NCBI RefSeq assembly: GCF_900115565.1
Contig: NZ_FOWW01000001.1
Span: forward strand, 965,462 to 1,029,461
Direction: 5' to 3'
Source of the DNA: Amycolatopsis arida
Lineage (GTDB): Bacteria > Actinomycetota > Actinomycetes > Mycobacteriales > Pseudonocardiaceae
DNA length: 64,000 nt
Positions within the stretch are counted from its first letter, which is position 1; the number at the start of each line of letters is the position of its first letter. Shown here piece after piece: positions 50,868 to 58,599 of this stretch. The position numbers were made by a program, and so were the translations under genes. The notes beneath the pieces are model-generated. The model saw only the letters and a program-made list of their open reading frames with translations. It was not told the origin of the DNA and searched no databases.

Positions 50868-52952
50868 CTACCGGGGCTCGGTGCCCCGCACCACCGCGAG
50901 CACCTCGGCGCCGAACCGCTCCAGCTTGGTGGCCCCGATCCCGGAGATCGACACCAGTGCGCGGTCGTCGGTCGGCCGCTGCTCGGCGATCGCCATCAAG
51001 GTGGCGTCGGTGAAGACGACGTAGGCGGGCACCCGCAGCTCGCGTGCCCGCTCGACCCGCCACGCCCTGAGCCGCTCCAGCAGGTCCTCGTCCAGATTGG
51101 ACGGACACGACGCGCATCGGCCCAGCTTGATCTCCAGCGTCGCCATCAGCGGCCCGTTGCACGCCCGGCAACGGGCCTTCGTGCCCGTCGCCTTCGGCAG
51201 CCCGCGGGGCACCCGCGCGGCCGGATGGTCCTCCGGCACCAGACCGTAGAGGAACCGGCTGCGCCGCCGGGTGCGCCGTCCCCCGCTCCCCCTGGCCAGC
51301 GCCCAGGACAGCCACAGGTGCTCGCGTGCCCTGGTCACCCCCACGTAGAACAACCTGCGCTCCTCCTCGACCGCGACGTCGTCCCCGTCGGCGTGCTGGA
51401 TCGGCAACGTCCCGTCGGCGAGGCCGACCAGGAACACGGCCTCCCACTCCAACCCCTTCGCCGCGTGCAGCGACGCCAGCGTCACGCCCTCGACCGTGGG
51501 CGGGTGCTGCGCCGCGGCCCGCTGCTCGAGCTCGCCGACGAAGTGCCCCACCGTCGCGCCGTCCACGGTGCCGGCCAGCTCCTCGGCGAGCTCGACGAGC
51601 GCGAGCAGCGCGTCCCACCGCTCCCTGGCCGCGCCGCCCGCCGGCGGCTGGTCGGTCAGCCCGACCCCGGCCAGCACCCGCCGGACCTGCGGCACGAGCG
51701 GCCCCGCCGGCGCGTCGGCCGCCGCCGACCGCAGGGCCGCCATCGCCTGGCGCACCTCCCTGCGGTCGAAGAAGCGCTCCCCGCCGCGGACCAGGTACGG
51801 GATGTCCGCCTCGGTCAACGCCTGCTCGTACACCTCCGACTGGGCGTTGACCCGGAACAGGACCGCGATCTCGCTCGCCGACACGCCCGCGTCCAGCAGC
51901 TCCCGGACGCGCCGCGCGACGGCGGCGGCCTCGGTGGACTCGTCGTCGTACTCGGCGAACCGTGGCGGTGCCCCGTCCGGCCGCTGCCCCACCAGCCGCA
52001 GCCGCGACCCAGCCGGCCGGCCCCTGGCCGCGCCGATCACCTTGTTCGCCAACTCCACGACCTGGGGGGTGGACCGGTAGTCCCGTTCGAGCCGGACCAC
52101 CACCGCTTCGGGGAAGCGCCGGGTGAACTCGAGCAGCGGTCGCGGCGAGGCACCGCCGAACGAGTAGATCGTCTGGTTGGCGTCGCCCACGACGGTGAGG
52201 TCGTCGCGGTCCCCCAGCCAGGCGTCGAGCAGCCGGTGCTGCAGCGGCGTGACGTCCTGGTACTCGTCCACCACGAAGCAGCGGTACCGGTCACGGAACT
52301 CGGTGGCGACCGCGCCGTGCTCCTCCAGCGCGGCGGTCGTGTGCAGCAGCAGGTCGTCGAAGTCCAGCAGCCGCGCGTCGTTCTTGATCTTCTCGTAGGT
52401 GCGGTAGACCTCGGCCACCCGTTCCGGGGACTCCGGCGTGTCCCGGCGCAACCGGGCCGCCACGGCGGGGTAGTCGTCCGGGCCGACCAACGACGCCTTG
52501 GCCCACTCGATCTCCCCGGCGAGGTCGCGCAGCACCTCGGGCTCGGTGCCGGCGCCGGCCCGGTGAGCGGCCTGCCCGACGAGGCGGAGCTTGCCCTCCA
52601 CCAGGTCCCACTGTCGGTCGCCGACGACCCTCGGCCAGAAGTAGCGGAGCTGCCGCAGGGCAGCCGCGTGGAAGGTGCGCGCCTGCGCGCCGGGCACGCC
52701 GAGCGCGCGCAGCCGGGTACGCATCTCCCCCGCGGCGCGCGCGGTGAACGTGACCGCGAGGACCTGGTTCGCCGCGACGTGGCCGGATCGCACCAGGTAG
52801 GCGATGCGATGGGTGATCGTACGGGTCTTGCCGGTGCCCGCGCCGGCGAGGACGCACACGGGGCCGCGGGGCGCGGTCGCGGCGGCCCGCTGCTCGGGGT
52901 CGAGCCCGTCGAGCAGGTCCGGTTGACGCGGTGCCGAAGGTGCGCTGCCCAC
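50868..52952 (-). CDS. uvrD2: UvrD2-type superfamily 1 DNA helicase with HRDC domain
   Basis: A 694-residue helicase starting with GTG at 52952 after GAGGA. Helicase motifs in order: Walker A AGAGTGKT (about 35-42), Ia [69 protein letters not shown] and [14 protein letters not shown] tetracysteine module (CRAC...CASC) links to a C-terminal HRDC domain (about 610-690), the UvrD2 architecture of actinobacteria. It unwinds DNA 3' to 5' in repair or replication. The gene pair uvrD2-whiB7 is conserved with Mycobacterium. Confidence 0.95.
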   Translation of the reverse strand: MGSAPSAPRQPDLLDGLDPEQRAAATAPRGPVCVLAGAGTGKTRTITHRIAYLVRSGHVAANQVLAVTFTARAAGEMRTRLRALGVPGAQARTFHAAALRQLRYFWPRVVGDRQWDLVEGKLRLVGQAAHRAGAGTEPEVLRDLAGEIEWAKASLVGPDDYPAVAARLRRDTPESPERVAEVYRTYEKIKNDARLLDFDDLLLHTTAALEEHGAVATEFRDRYRCFVVDEYQDVTPLQHRLLDAWLGDRDDLTVVGDANQTIYSFGGASPRPLLEFTRRFPEAVVVRLERDYRSTPQVVELANKVIGAARGRPAGSRLRLVGQRPDGAPPRFAEYDDESTEAAAVARRVRELLDAGVSASEIAVLFRVNAQSEVYEQALTEADIPYLVRGGERFFDRREVRQAMAALRSAAADAPAGPLVPQVRRVLAGVGLTDQPPAGGAARERWDALLALVELAEELAGTVDGATVGHFVGELEQRAAAQHPPTVEGVTLASLHAAKGLEWEAVFLVGLADGTLPIQHADGDDVAVEEERRLFYVGVTRAREHLWLSWALARGSGGRRTRRRSRFLYGLVPEDHPAARVPRGLPKATGTKARCRACNGPLMATLEIKLGRCASCPSNLDEDLLERLRAWRVERARELRVPAYVVFTDATLMAIAEQRPTDDRALVSISGIGATKLERFGAEVLAVVRGTEPR

Positions 52953-53017
52953 GGCCGCATCCTCGCAGAGGGGGCCGACGCTCACCCGTCCGCCCACCCG
53001 CCCGTATCCTGGTTCAT

Positions 53018-53749
53018 ATGGCGGGAAAGCAGGACAAGGAAGCTGCCAAGCAGGCCAAGCAGGCCAAACGCGCCGCGAGCAAGGCGAAGCGGAAGCAGAT
53101 CTTCCAGGCCTTCACGATGCAGCGCAAGGAAGACAAGGCGCTCATCCCGTGGATGCTGGGCTCGTTCCTGGTGGTCGGCGGTGCCGTGTTCGGCATCGGC
53201 TTCCTGCTGGACGTTCCGTGGCTGCTGCTCCCGCTCGGCATCATGCTCGGCCTGCTGGCCGCCGTGATCGTCTTCGGACGCCGGGTGCAGAAGACCGTGT
53301 ACGCGAAGGCCGACGGGCAGCCGGGCGCGGCCGCGTGGGCCCTGGACAACCTCCGGGGCCGGCACTGGCGGGTGACCCAGACGGTCGCCGCGACGACACA
53401 GCTGGACGCGGTGCACCGCGTGCTCGGGATGCCGGGTGTCGTGCTGGTCGCCGAGGGTGCGCCGCACCGGGTCAAGAGCTTGCTGGCGCAGGAGAAGAAG
53501 CGGGTGTCCCGGCTGGTCGGCGAGACGCCGATCTACGATGTCGTGGTCGGGCACGAGGAGGGTCAGGTCCCGCTGCGGAAGTTGCAGAACTACCTGACCA
53601 AGCTGCCGCGCAACCTCAAGCCCAAGCAGGTGGCCGCGTTGGAGGCGAAGCTGGCCGCACTGGGCAACCGCGGCGCGGCGTTGCCGAAGGGGCCGATGCC
53701 GCAGGGCGCCAAGATGCGCAACGTGCAGCGCACCATCCGCCGCCGCTGA
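53018..53749 (+). CDS. DUF4191 domain membrane protein
   Basis: A 243-residue protein starting ATG at 53018. The N-terminal 30 residues are lysine-rich and helical ([23 protein letters not shown]), followed by two close membrane segments (about 46-66 and 70-88) and a conserved cytoplasmic domain ([31 protein letters not shown]... to RTIRRR). This matches DUF4191 (Rv2219-like), which lies before the RDD gene and glnA1 in mycobacteria. Function is unknown. It diverges from uvrD2. Confidence 0.93.
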   Translation: MAGKQDKEAAKQAKQAKRAASKAKRKQIFQAFTMQRKEDKALIPWMLGSFLVVGGAVFGIGFLLDVPWLLLPLGIMLGLLAAVIVFGRRVQKTVYAKADGQPGAAAWALDNLRGRHWRVTQTVAATTQLDAVHRVLGMPGVVLVAEGAPHRVKSLLAQEKKRVSRLVGETPIYDVVVGHEEGQVPLRKLQNYLTKLPRNLKPKQVAALEAKLAALGNRGAALPKGPMPQGAKMRNVQRTIRRR

Positions 53750-54484
53750 CCGCGTTCCCCGCCTGGAGTGAGACCGAGGTCCGGCGCCGACCACCGTTCG
53801 GCACCTCGTGAGCGCCGGACGGGCGAGCGGGGCTGGCGCGAGCCGGGGAGGCTCGTCGCGCTCCGGGACGAGTTCGGCACCGAGCAGCGCACGCTTCGCG
53901 ACAGCCTCAGCACCCGGCGGCAGGCCCGCCACGCACCCAACCGGAACGCCACCGCTCGCGCGCCCACGCCTCCGGCCGACTCAGCGGGTAGCGCGCCGGC
54001 CACGGATGCGGCTAGCCGAGGCCCCTTTGCCGGCGGTTGGCTCCCGGTACGGCCGTCCACCGCCTCGGTGGCGGCGCGAGCGGCCGGCGCCACCGTCACG
54101 GCGATGCTGACCCGACCGCGAGCCCACCGTACTCACCAACGCAGCGAGCCCAACCGACCGGCGCCGAGCGCCTCCCGGGACAGAGCACCCAGCCGAGAAC
54201 ATCACCCGAGTGCGTCGACCGAACTGAAAGCGAACCGCCACCGGTAACCCGCCCACCCAATCGGGGGCCGGCGCCCAGGTCCATTCTATCGAGGGTCGGG
54301 GCCGAGGAAGGGGTGCGCGGAAATCTGTGGATCACTGACGGGTGATGTGGACAACTCGCCTCGGCCGAGGAGAGGGTGACGCATCGTCACCGCGGTGACC
54401 AGCCCGTCACCCAGCGCGACCACGGACGGATGATTCACCGCCGTTCGCGGATCCGGGGCGGCGGCCGGCCGCGTCGCAGCCGGC
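53750..54484. other. Non-coding interval with dyads upstream of the sigma factor gene
   Basis: The 735 bp between the DUF4191 and sigma-factor genes show no supportable coding frame. Near its end are two overlapping palindromes: GGTGACG-CAT-CGTCACC at 54375-54391 and GTCACCGCGGTGAC at 54386-54399, about 90 bp before the sigma-factor start. They are candidate operators. The remainder is GC-rich and unrecognised. Confidence 0.55.
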
Positions 54485-55051
54485 ATGGACATGGGTGAAC
54501 TGAGTGCGCGGGCCGCCAGGGGCGACCAGGACGCGTGGCGGGCTCTGGTCCGATGTGGAACCCCACGGCTGCGTGCCACGGCCCGCCGGTACGGGCTGTC
54601 CGCCACCGACGCCGAGGACGTCTGCCAGGAGACCTGGCTGGCGCTCGCCCGCTACCTGCCGGCGATCCGCGAACCGGCCTGCGTCCCCGCGTGGCTGGCC
54701 ACCACGGCACGCCGGCAGGCGCAGCGCAAGGTGATGCGGCGGGACCGCGACCAGTCTCCCCCGTGGCAGACCGAGGACGCCACCGCGCTCGGCGGGGTCG
54801 CTCCCTCCGCGGAGGCGCTCGCCCTGCGCGCGGAGCGCAACCGGGCCTTCTGGCGCGCCGTCGCCAGGATGACGGAACGGCGCAGACGGCTGATGCACCT
54901 GCTGGTCCTGCGCCCGGAGCTCACCCACGCGGAACTGGCCGTCGAGCTGGGCGTCGCCCCCGGCAGCATCGGCCCGCTGCGCACCCGGTCCTTCGCCGAG
55001 CTCCGGCTCCGCCTGCGCGCGGAAGGCGTCGACGCCGCCGACCTCCCCTGA
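54485..55051 (+). CDS. ECF-type RNA polymerase sigma factor
   Basis: A 188-residue sigma-70 family protein with regions 2 and 4 only. Region 2 spans about 12-80 (DAWRALVRCGTPRLRATARRYGLSATDAEDVCQETWLALAR; then WLATTARRQAQRK). Region 4 spans about 125-178 (FWRAVARMTERRRRLMHLLVLRPELTHAELAVELGVAPGSIGPLRTRSFAELRLRL). The ATG at 54485 or 54491 begins it. No anti-sigma factor gene is adjacent; the RDD gene converges on it ten bases later. What it controls cannot be read here; dyads upstream suggest regulation at its promoter. Confidence 0.9.
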   Translation: MDMGELSARAARGDQDAWRALVRCGTPRLRATARRYGLSATDAEDVCQETWLALARYLPAIREPACVPAWLATTARRQAQRKVMRRDRDQSPPWQTEDATALGGVAPSAEALALRAERNRAFWRAVARMTERRRRLMHLLVLRPELTHAELAVELGVAPGSIGPLRTRSFAELRLRLRAEGVDAADLP

Positions 55052-55060
55052 CGGTGGGCC

Positions 55061-55540
55061 TCAGCGCATCCGGATGACCACGGTGCCCGTCAACCGGTCG
55101 TGCCAGCCACGCGCGTCGGCGTTGCGCACCGCCGCTGGAACGATCAACGCGGTCAGCGCGGCGCGCACCACGGCCCGCCACGCGCCGACGTACGCCGCGC
55201 CGTCCAGCCGGGCGACCCGGATCCCCGTCGCCGCCATCCCGGGCGTGAACCCGAACAACGCCGCCGCCGGCACGGTCAGCAGCGCCCACACCGCGACCGC
55301 CCACAGGTTGAACTGCTGCATCACCGCGGGATCGGCGAGCTGCGGCCGGAAGAACAACGCCGTCACCAGCGACGCCGCCACCAGGTCGAGCAGGAACCCC
55401 AGCAAGCGCCGCCCGCCACCGGCCGCGGCGCCGACCCCGTCCTCCGGCAGGCCCAGCCGCTCGCCCGGCCAGCGCGGCGGCTCGCCGCCCATCCGCCCGG
55501 CCGCGGGCGCGGACAACCACTCGCCGGTCCACTTCACCAC
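55061..55540 (-). CDS. RDD family membrane protein
   Basis: A 159-residue protein with two or three membrane segments (about 48-66, 75-98 and a weaker one near 118-135) and the conserved RDD-family pattern GRRLLGFLLDLVAASLVTALFF, then FGFTPGMAATGIRVARLDG and WHDRLTGTVVI. GTG at 55540 starts it. The family is thought to be transport- or channel-related. The order DUF4191, RDD, glnA, glnE is the same as Rv2219-Rv2221c, with a sigma factor inserted here. Confidence 0.9.
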   Translation of the reverse strand: MVKWTGEWLSAPAAGRMGGEPPRWPGERLGLPEDGVGAAAGGGRRLLGFLLDLVAASLVTALFFRPQLADPAVMQQFNLWAVAVWALLTVPAAALFGFTPGMAATGIRVARLDGAAYVGAWRAVVRAALTALIVPAAVRNADARGWHDRLTGTVVIRMR

Positions 55541-55630
55541 CCGTCCAGGGTATGCCGCTGGCGTTCGGCGCCCCCACCTGGTCGACTCGACGAAGGCCGC
55601 CGCGCCCGTGTGCCCGGCATCGGCCCACCC

Positions 55631-55647
55631 GTTAACACCGGCGAAAC
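55631..55647 (+). promoter_or_regulatory. GlnR-type box upstream of glnA
   Basis: The sequence GTTAAC-ACCGGC-GAAAC fits the actinobacterial GlnR consensus GnTnAC-n6-GaAAC exactly, about 90-107 bp upstream of the glnA start. GlnR activates or represses nitrogen genes by ammonium supply; control of glnA is the expected role. Confidence 0.75.
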
Positions 55648-55737
55648 ATTCGGGTGATGGTCGGGCAACACCGCGCTCCTAGCTTTAGCCGACATAGCGC
55701 ACTACCGCGGGCCACGACCATGAAGGAGTTACCCAGG

Positions 55738-57162
55738 GTGTCCACCAGTCCAGACGATATCCAGCGCCTCATCGCGGACGAGGACGTTCAGTTCGTCGAC
55801 GTCAGGTTCTGCGACCTGCCCGGCGTGATGCAGCACTTCACCGTGCCCGCCAAGTCCTTCGACGCCGACGCCTTCGAGGAGGGCCTCGCCTTCGACGGCT
55901 CGTCGGTGCGCGGCTTCCAGTCGATCCACGAGTCCGACATGCTGCTGCTGCCGGACCCGGCCACCGCGCGAATCGACCCGTTCCGCAAGCAGAAGACGCT
56001 GTCGCTCAACTTCTTCGTGCACGACCCGTTCACCCGCGAGCCCTACAGCCGCGACCCCCGGAACATCGCGCGCAAGGCCGAGCAGTACATCACCGAGTCC
56101 GGCGTCGCCGACACCGCGTACTTCGGCCCCGAGGCCGAGTTCTACATCTTCGACTCGGTGCGCTTCGACTCCGCGGAGAACGGCTCCTTCCACGAGATCG
56201 ACTCCGTCGAGGGCTGGTGGAACACCGGCACCGAGGAGGAGGGCGGCAACCGCGGCTACAAGACCAAGTACAAGGGCGGCTACTTCCCGGTGCCGCCGGT
56301 CGACCACTTCGCCGACCTGCGCGACGAGGTCACCCAGAACCTGATCGGGTCCGGCTTCACGGTCGAGCGTGCCCACCACGAGGTCGGCACCGCTGGCCAG
56401 GCGGAGATCAACTACCGGTTCAACACGCTGCTGCACGCCGCGGACGACCTGCAGCTGTTCAAGTACATCGTGAAGAACACGGTGTGGGCGGCGGGCAAGA
56501 CCGCGACGTTCATGCCGAAGCCACTGTTCGGCGACAACGGCTCGGGCATGCACACCCACCAGTCGCTGTGGAAGGACGGCCAGCCGCTGTTCCACGACGA
56601 GTCGGGCTACGCCGGCCTCTCCGACACCGCTCGGCACTACATCGGCGGCCTGCTCAAGCACGCGCCGAGCCTGCTGGCGTTCACCAACCCGACGGTGAAC
56701 TCCTACCACCGCCTGGTGCCCGGCTTCGAGGCCCCGGTCAGCCTGGTCTACTCGCAGCGCAACCGCTCCGCCTGCGTCCGGATCCCGATCACCGGGAACA
56801 ACCCGAAGGCCAAGCGCGTCGAGTTCCGCTGCCCGGACTCGTCCGGCAACCCGTACCTGGCCTTCGCCGCCATGACGATGGCCGGCCTCGACGGCATCCG
56901 CAACAAGATCGAGCCGCCGGAGCCGATCGACAAGGACCTCTACGAGCTGCCGCCGGAGGAGGCCCGCGACGTCAAGCTGGTGCCGGGCGACCTCGGCACC
57001 GTGCTGGACACCCTGGAGGCCGACCACGAGTACCTGCTCGAGGGCGGGGTGTTCACCCCCGACGTGATCGAGACGTGGATCGCGTTCAAGCGCGAGCACG
57101 AGATCGACCCGCTGCGGCTGCGCCCCCACCCCTACGAGTTCGCGCTGTACTACGACGTGTGA
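55738..57162 (+). CDS. glnA: Glutamine synthetase, type I
   Basis: A 474-residue class I-beta glutamine synthetase that makes glutamine from glutamate, ammonia and ATP. GTG at 55738 follows GAAGGAG; an in-frame ATG at 55720 contains the ribosome site and is not used. Motifs: FDGSSVRGF (near 60), GPEAEFYIF (metal site), the latch [24 protein letters not shown] and NRSACVRIP. The adenylylation site Tyr lies in [10 protein letters not shown] near residue 400, matching the presence of glnE at 58600. A GlnR box lies upstream and a terminator hairpin follows. A dodecamer is expected. Confidence 0.98.
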   Translation: MSTSPDDIQRLIADEDVQFVDVRFCDLPGVMQHFTVPAKSFDADAFEEGLAFDGSSVRGFQSIHESDMLLLPDPATARIDPFRKQKTLSLNFFVHDPFTREPYSRDPRNIARKAEQYITESGVADTAYFGPEAEFYIFDSVRFDSAENGSFHEIDSVEGWWNTGTEEEGGNRGYKTKYKGGYFPVPPVDHFADLRDEVTQNLIGSGFTVERAHHEVGTAGQAEINYRFNTLLHAADDLQLFKYIVKNTVWAAGKTATFMPKPLFGDNGSGMHTHQSLWKDGQPLFHDESGYAGLSDTARHYIGGLLKHAPSLLAFTNPTVNSYHRLVPGFEAPVSLVYSQRNRSACVRIPITGNNPKAKRVEFRCPDSSGNPYLAFAAMTMAGLDGIRNKIEPPEPIDKDLYELPPEEARDVKLVPGDLGTVLDTLEADHEYLLEGGVFTPDVIETWIAFKREHEIDPLRLRPHPYEFALYYDV

Positions 57163-57202
57163 CACGCGTCGTGTGACCGACGTCCTCCGGCAGGGGACCA
57201 CA

Positions 57203-57240
57203 CCGGCGGCGAGGAGCGGAAACGCCCTCGCCGCCGGCGT
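57203..57240 (+). terminator. Rho-independent-like terminator of glnA
   Basis: Perfect 12-bp arms CCGGCGGCGAGG (57203-57214) and CCTCGCCGCCGG (57226-57237) with an 11-base loop, followed by CGTTT. It lies 41 bp after the glnA stop. Confidence 0.8.
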
Positions 57241-57298
57241 TTCACAATGATCCACAAAACGTTTAGGGTGCCCCTCGGACGAGAGGTGGTGGGGTCGC

Positions 57299-58096
57299 GT
57301 GGCGTGGGCGACGCTGGACGGGGTGCGCCTGTACTACCAGGTGCGGGGCACGGGGAGCTCGCTGGTGCTGGTGCACGGGTCGTGGGACGACCACCACAGC
57401 TGGGCCAGGGTCACGCCGCACCTCACCGGGTCGTTCCGGGTGCTCGGCTACGACCGCCGCGGACACGGCGCCAGCACCTGCCCGCCCGGCCAGGGCAGCA
57501 TCCACGAGGACGTCGCGGACCTGCTCGCGCTGCTCGAACGCACCGGCAGCTCCCCGGCGCACGTGGTGGGCCACTCCTACGGCTCGTCGATCGCCCTGCT
57601 CGCCGCACTGCGCCGGCCCGACCTGGTCACCCGGCTGACCCTGCACGAGCCACCGCTGTTCGCGCTGCTCGCCGGCGGCCCCTACGACCACCTGCTGCAC
57701 GAGGTCGGCGCGAAGATGCGCCGCGCGGTGGAGCTGTGCGAGTCCGGCGAGGTGGAGGCGGGCGCCCGGCTGTTCGTCGAGGAGGTCGGCTTCGGCTCCG
57801 GCAACTGGGAGCACACGCTGACCCCCGACCTGCGGAAGACGTTCGTCGAGCACGCCGACACATGGCTGGACCAGTCCCGCGATCCGGATCGGATGGCGGT
57901 CGACCGGGCGGCGCTGACCCGGCTGACGGTGCCCACGGTGCTCACCGAGGGGGATCGCGGCCTGCCCTGGTACCCCCCGGTGATGGACGAGCTGGCCCGC
58001 TGCATCCCCGGGGCGCGGCGGGAGCGCATCGCCGGCGCCGCGCACGCCCCGCACCTGACCCACCCCGCGGAGTTCGCCGCCGTCGTCAGCGGCTGA
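57299..58096 (+). CDS. Alpha/beta hydrolase
   Basis: A 265-residue alpha/beta hydrolase starting GTG at 57299. The oxyanion loop VHGSWDDH, DRRGHGAS, the nucleophile elbow GHSYGSS (Ser near residue 92), a candidate acid Asp in TEGDRG and the catalytic His in GAAHAPHLTHP are all present. A helical cap lies at about 125-200. The substrate could be any small ester, epoxide or amide; no diagnostic residue is visible. The gene ends 15 bp from the convergent thioesterase gene. Confidence 0.9.
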   Translation: MAWATLDGVRLYYQVRGTGSSLVLVHGSWDDHHSWARVTPHLTGSFRVLGYDRRGHGASTCPPGQGSIHEDVADLLALLERTGSSPAHVVGHSYGSSIALLAALRRPDLVTRLTLHEPPLFALLAGGPYDHLLHEVGAKMRRAVELCESGEVEAGARLFVEEVGFGSGNWEHTLTPDLRKTFVEHADTWLDQSRDPDRMAVDRAALTRLTVPTVLTEGDRGLPWYPPVMDELARCIPGARRERIAGAAHAPHLTHPAEFAAVVSG

Positions 58097-58111
58097 GCGA
58101 CGGCTGACGAC

Positions 58112-58552
58112 TCAGGCTTCGCCGCAGAGCACCGCGACGTCCACCCCGGCGCGCTCCATCGCCGCCTTCGGGTCGTCGACCAGCTTGCGGCGCTCGAGGT
58201 CCATCAGGCCGAGCGTGCAGGTGATCTCCGCGGCCACCGTGCCGTCCGTCTTGGTGATCGTGGAGTCCATCCGGAACGTCTTGCCCCCGCCGAACTTCGT
58301 CACGCAGCTCACGTCGACCTCGTCGCCGGCGCGCAGCTCGCGCCGGAAGACGATGTGCGACTCCAGCAGCACCGCCGCCTGCCGCGCCGCCGCCAGCCCG
58401 CCGGCGAGCCCACCAGCCTTCTCCACCAGCTCCAGCCGGGCAACCTCGCCGTAGGAGTGGTACACGGCGTGGTTGACGTGCCCCAGGGTGTCCAGCTCGT
58501 AGTGGCGGACCTTGATCCGCACCCGGAACGGTTCGCGCTCGATCACGCCCAC
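58112..58552 (-). CDS. Hotdog-fold acyl-CoA thioesterase
   Basis: A 146-residue protein (GTG 58552; GTG 58546 also possible). The hotdog signature RIKVRHYELDTLGHVNHAVYHSYGEVARLELVE contains the Asp and His-Asn pattern of the 4-hydroxybenzoyl-CoA thioesterase type, followed by VDVSCVTKFGGGKTFRMDSTITK. It hydrolyses an acyl-CoA; chain specificity is unknown. No ribosome site precedes the start, so it may be translated from a leaderless transcript. Confidence 0.88.
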   Translation of the reverse strand: MGVIEREPFRVRIKVRHYELDTLGHVNHAVYHSYGEVARLELVEKAGGLAGGLAAARQAAVLLESHIVFRRELRAGDEVDVSCVTKFGGGKTFRMDSTITKTDGTVAAEITCTLGLMDLERRKLVDDPKAAMERAGVDVAVLCGEA

Positions 58553-58599
58553 ACTGTAGGTGGGCGCACCGACAGTGACGCGGAAACGTGACCAACCGG

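Noticed and set aside
53590..54247. Frames on both strands between the DUF4191 and sigma-factor genes
   Set aside because: Low-complexity Arg/Ala/Pro translations without ribosome sites or family features.
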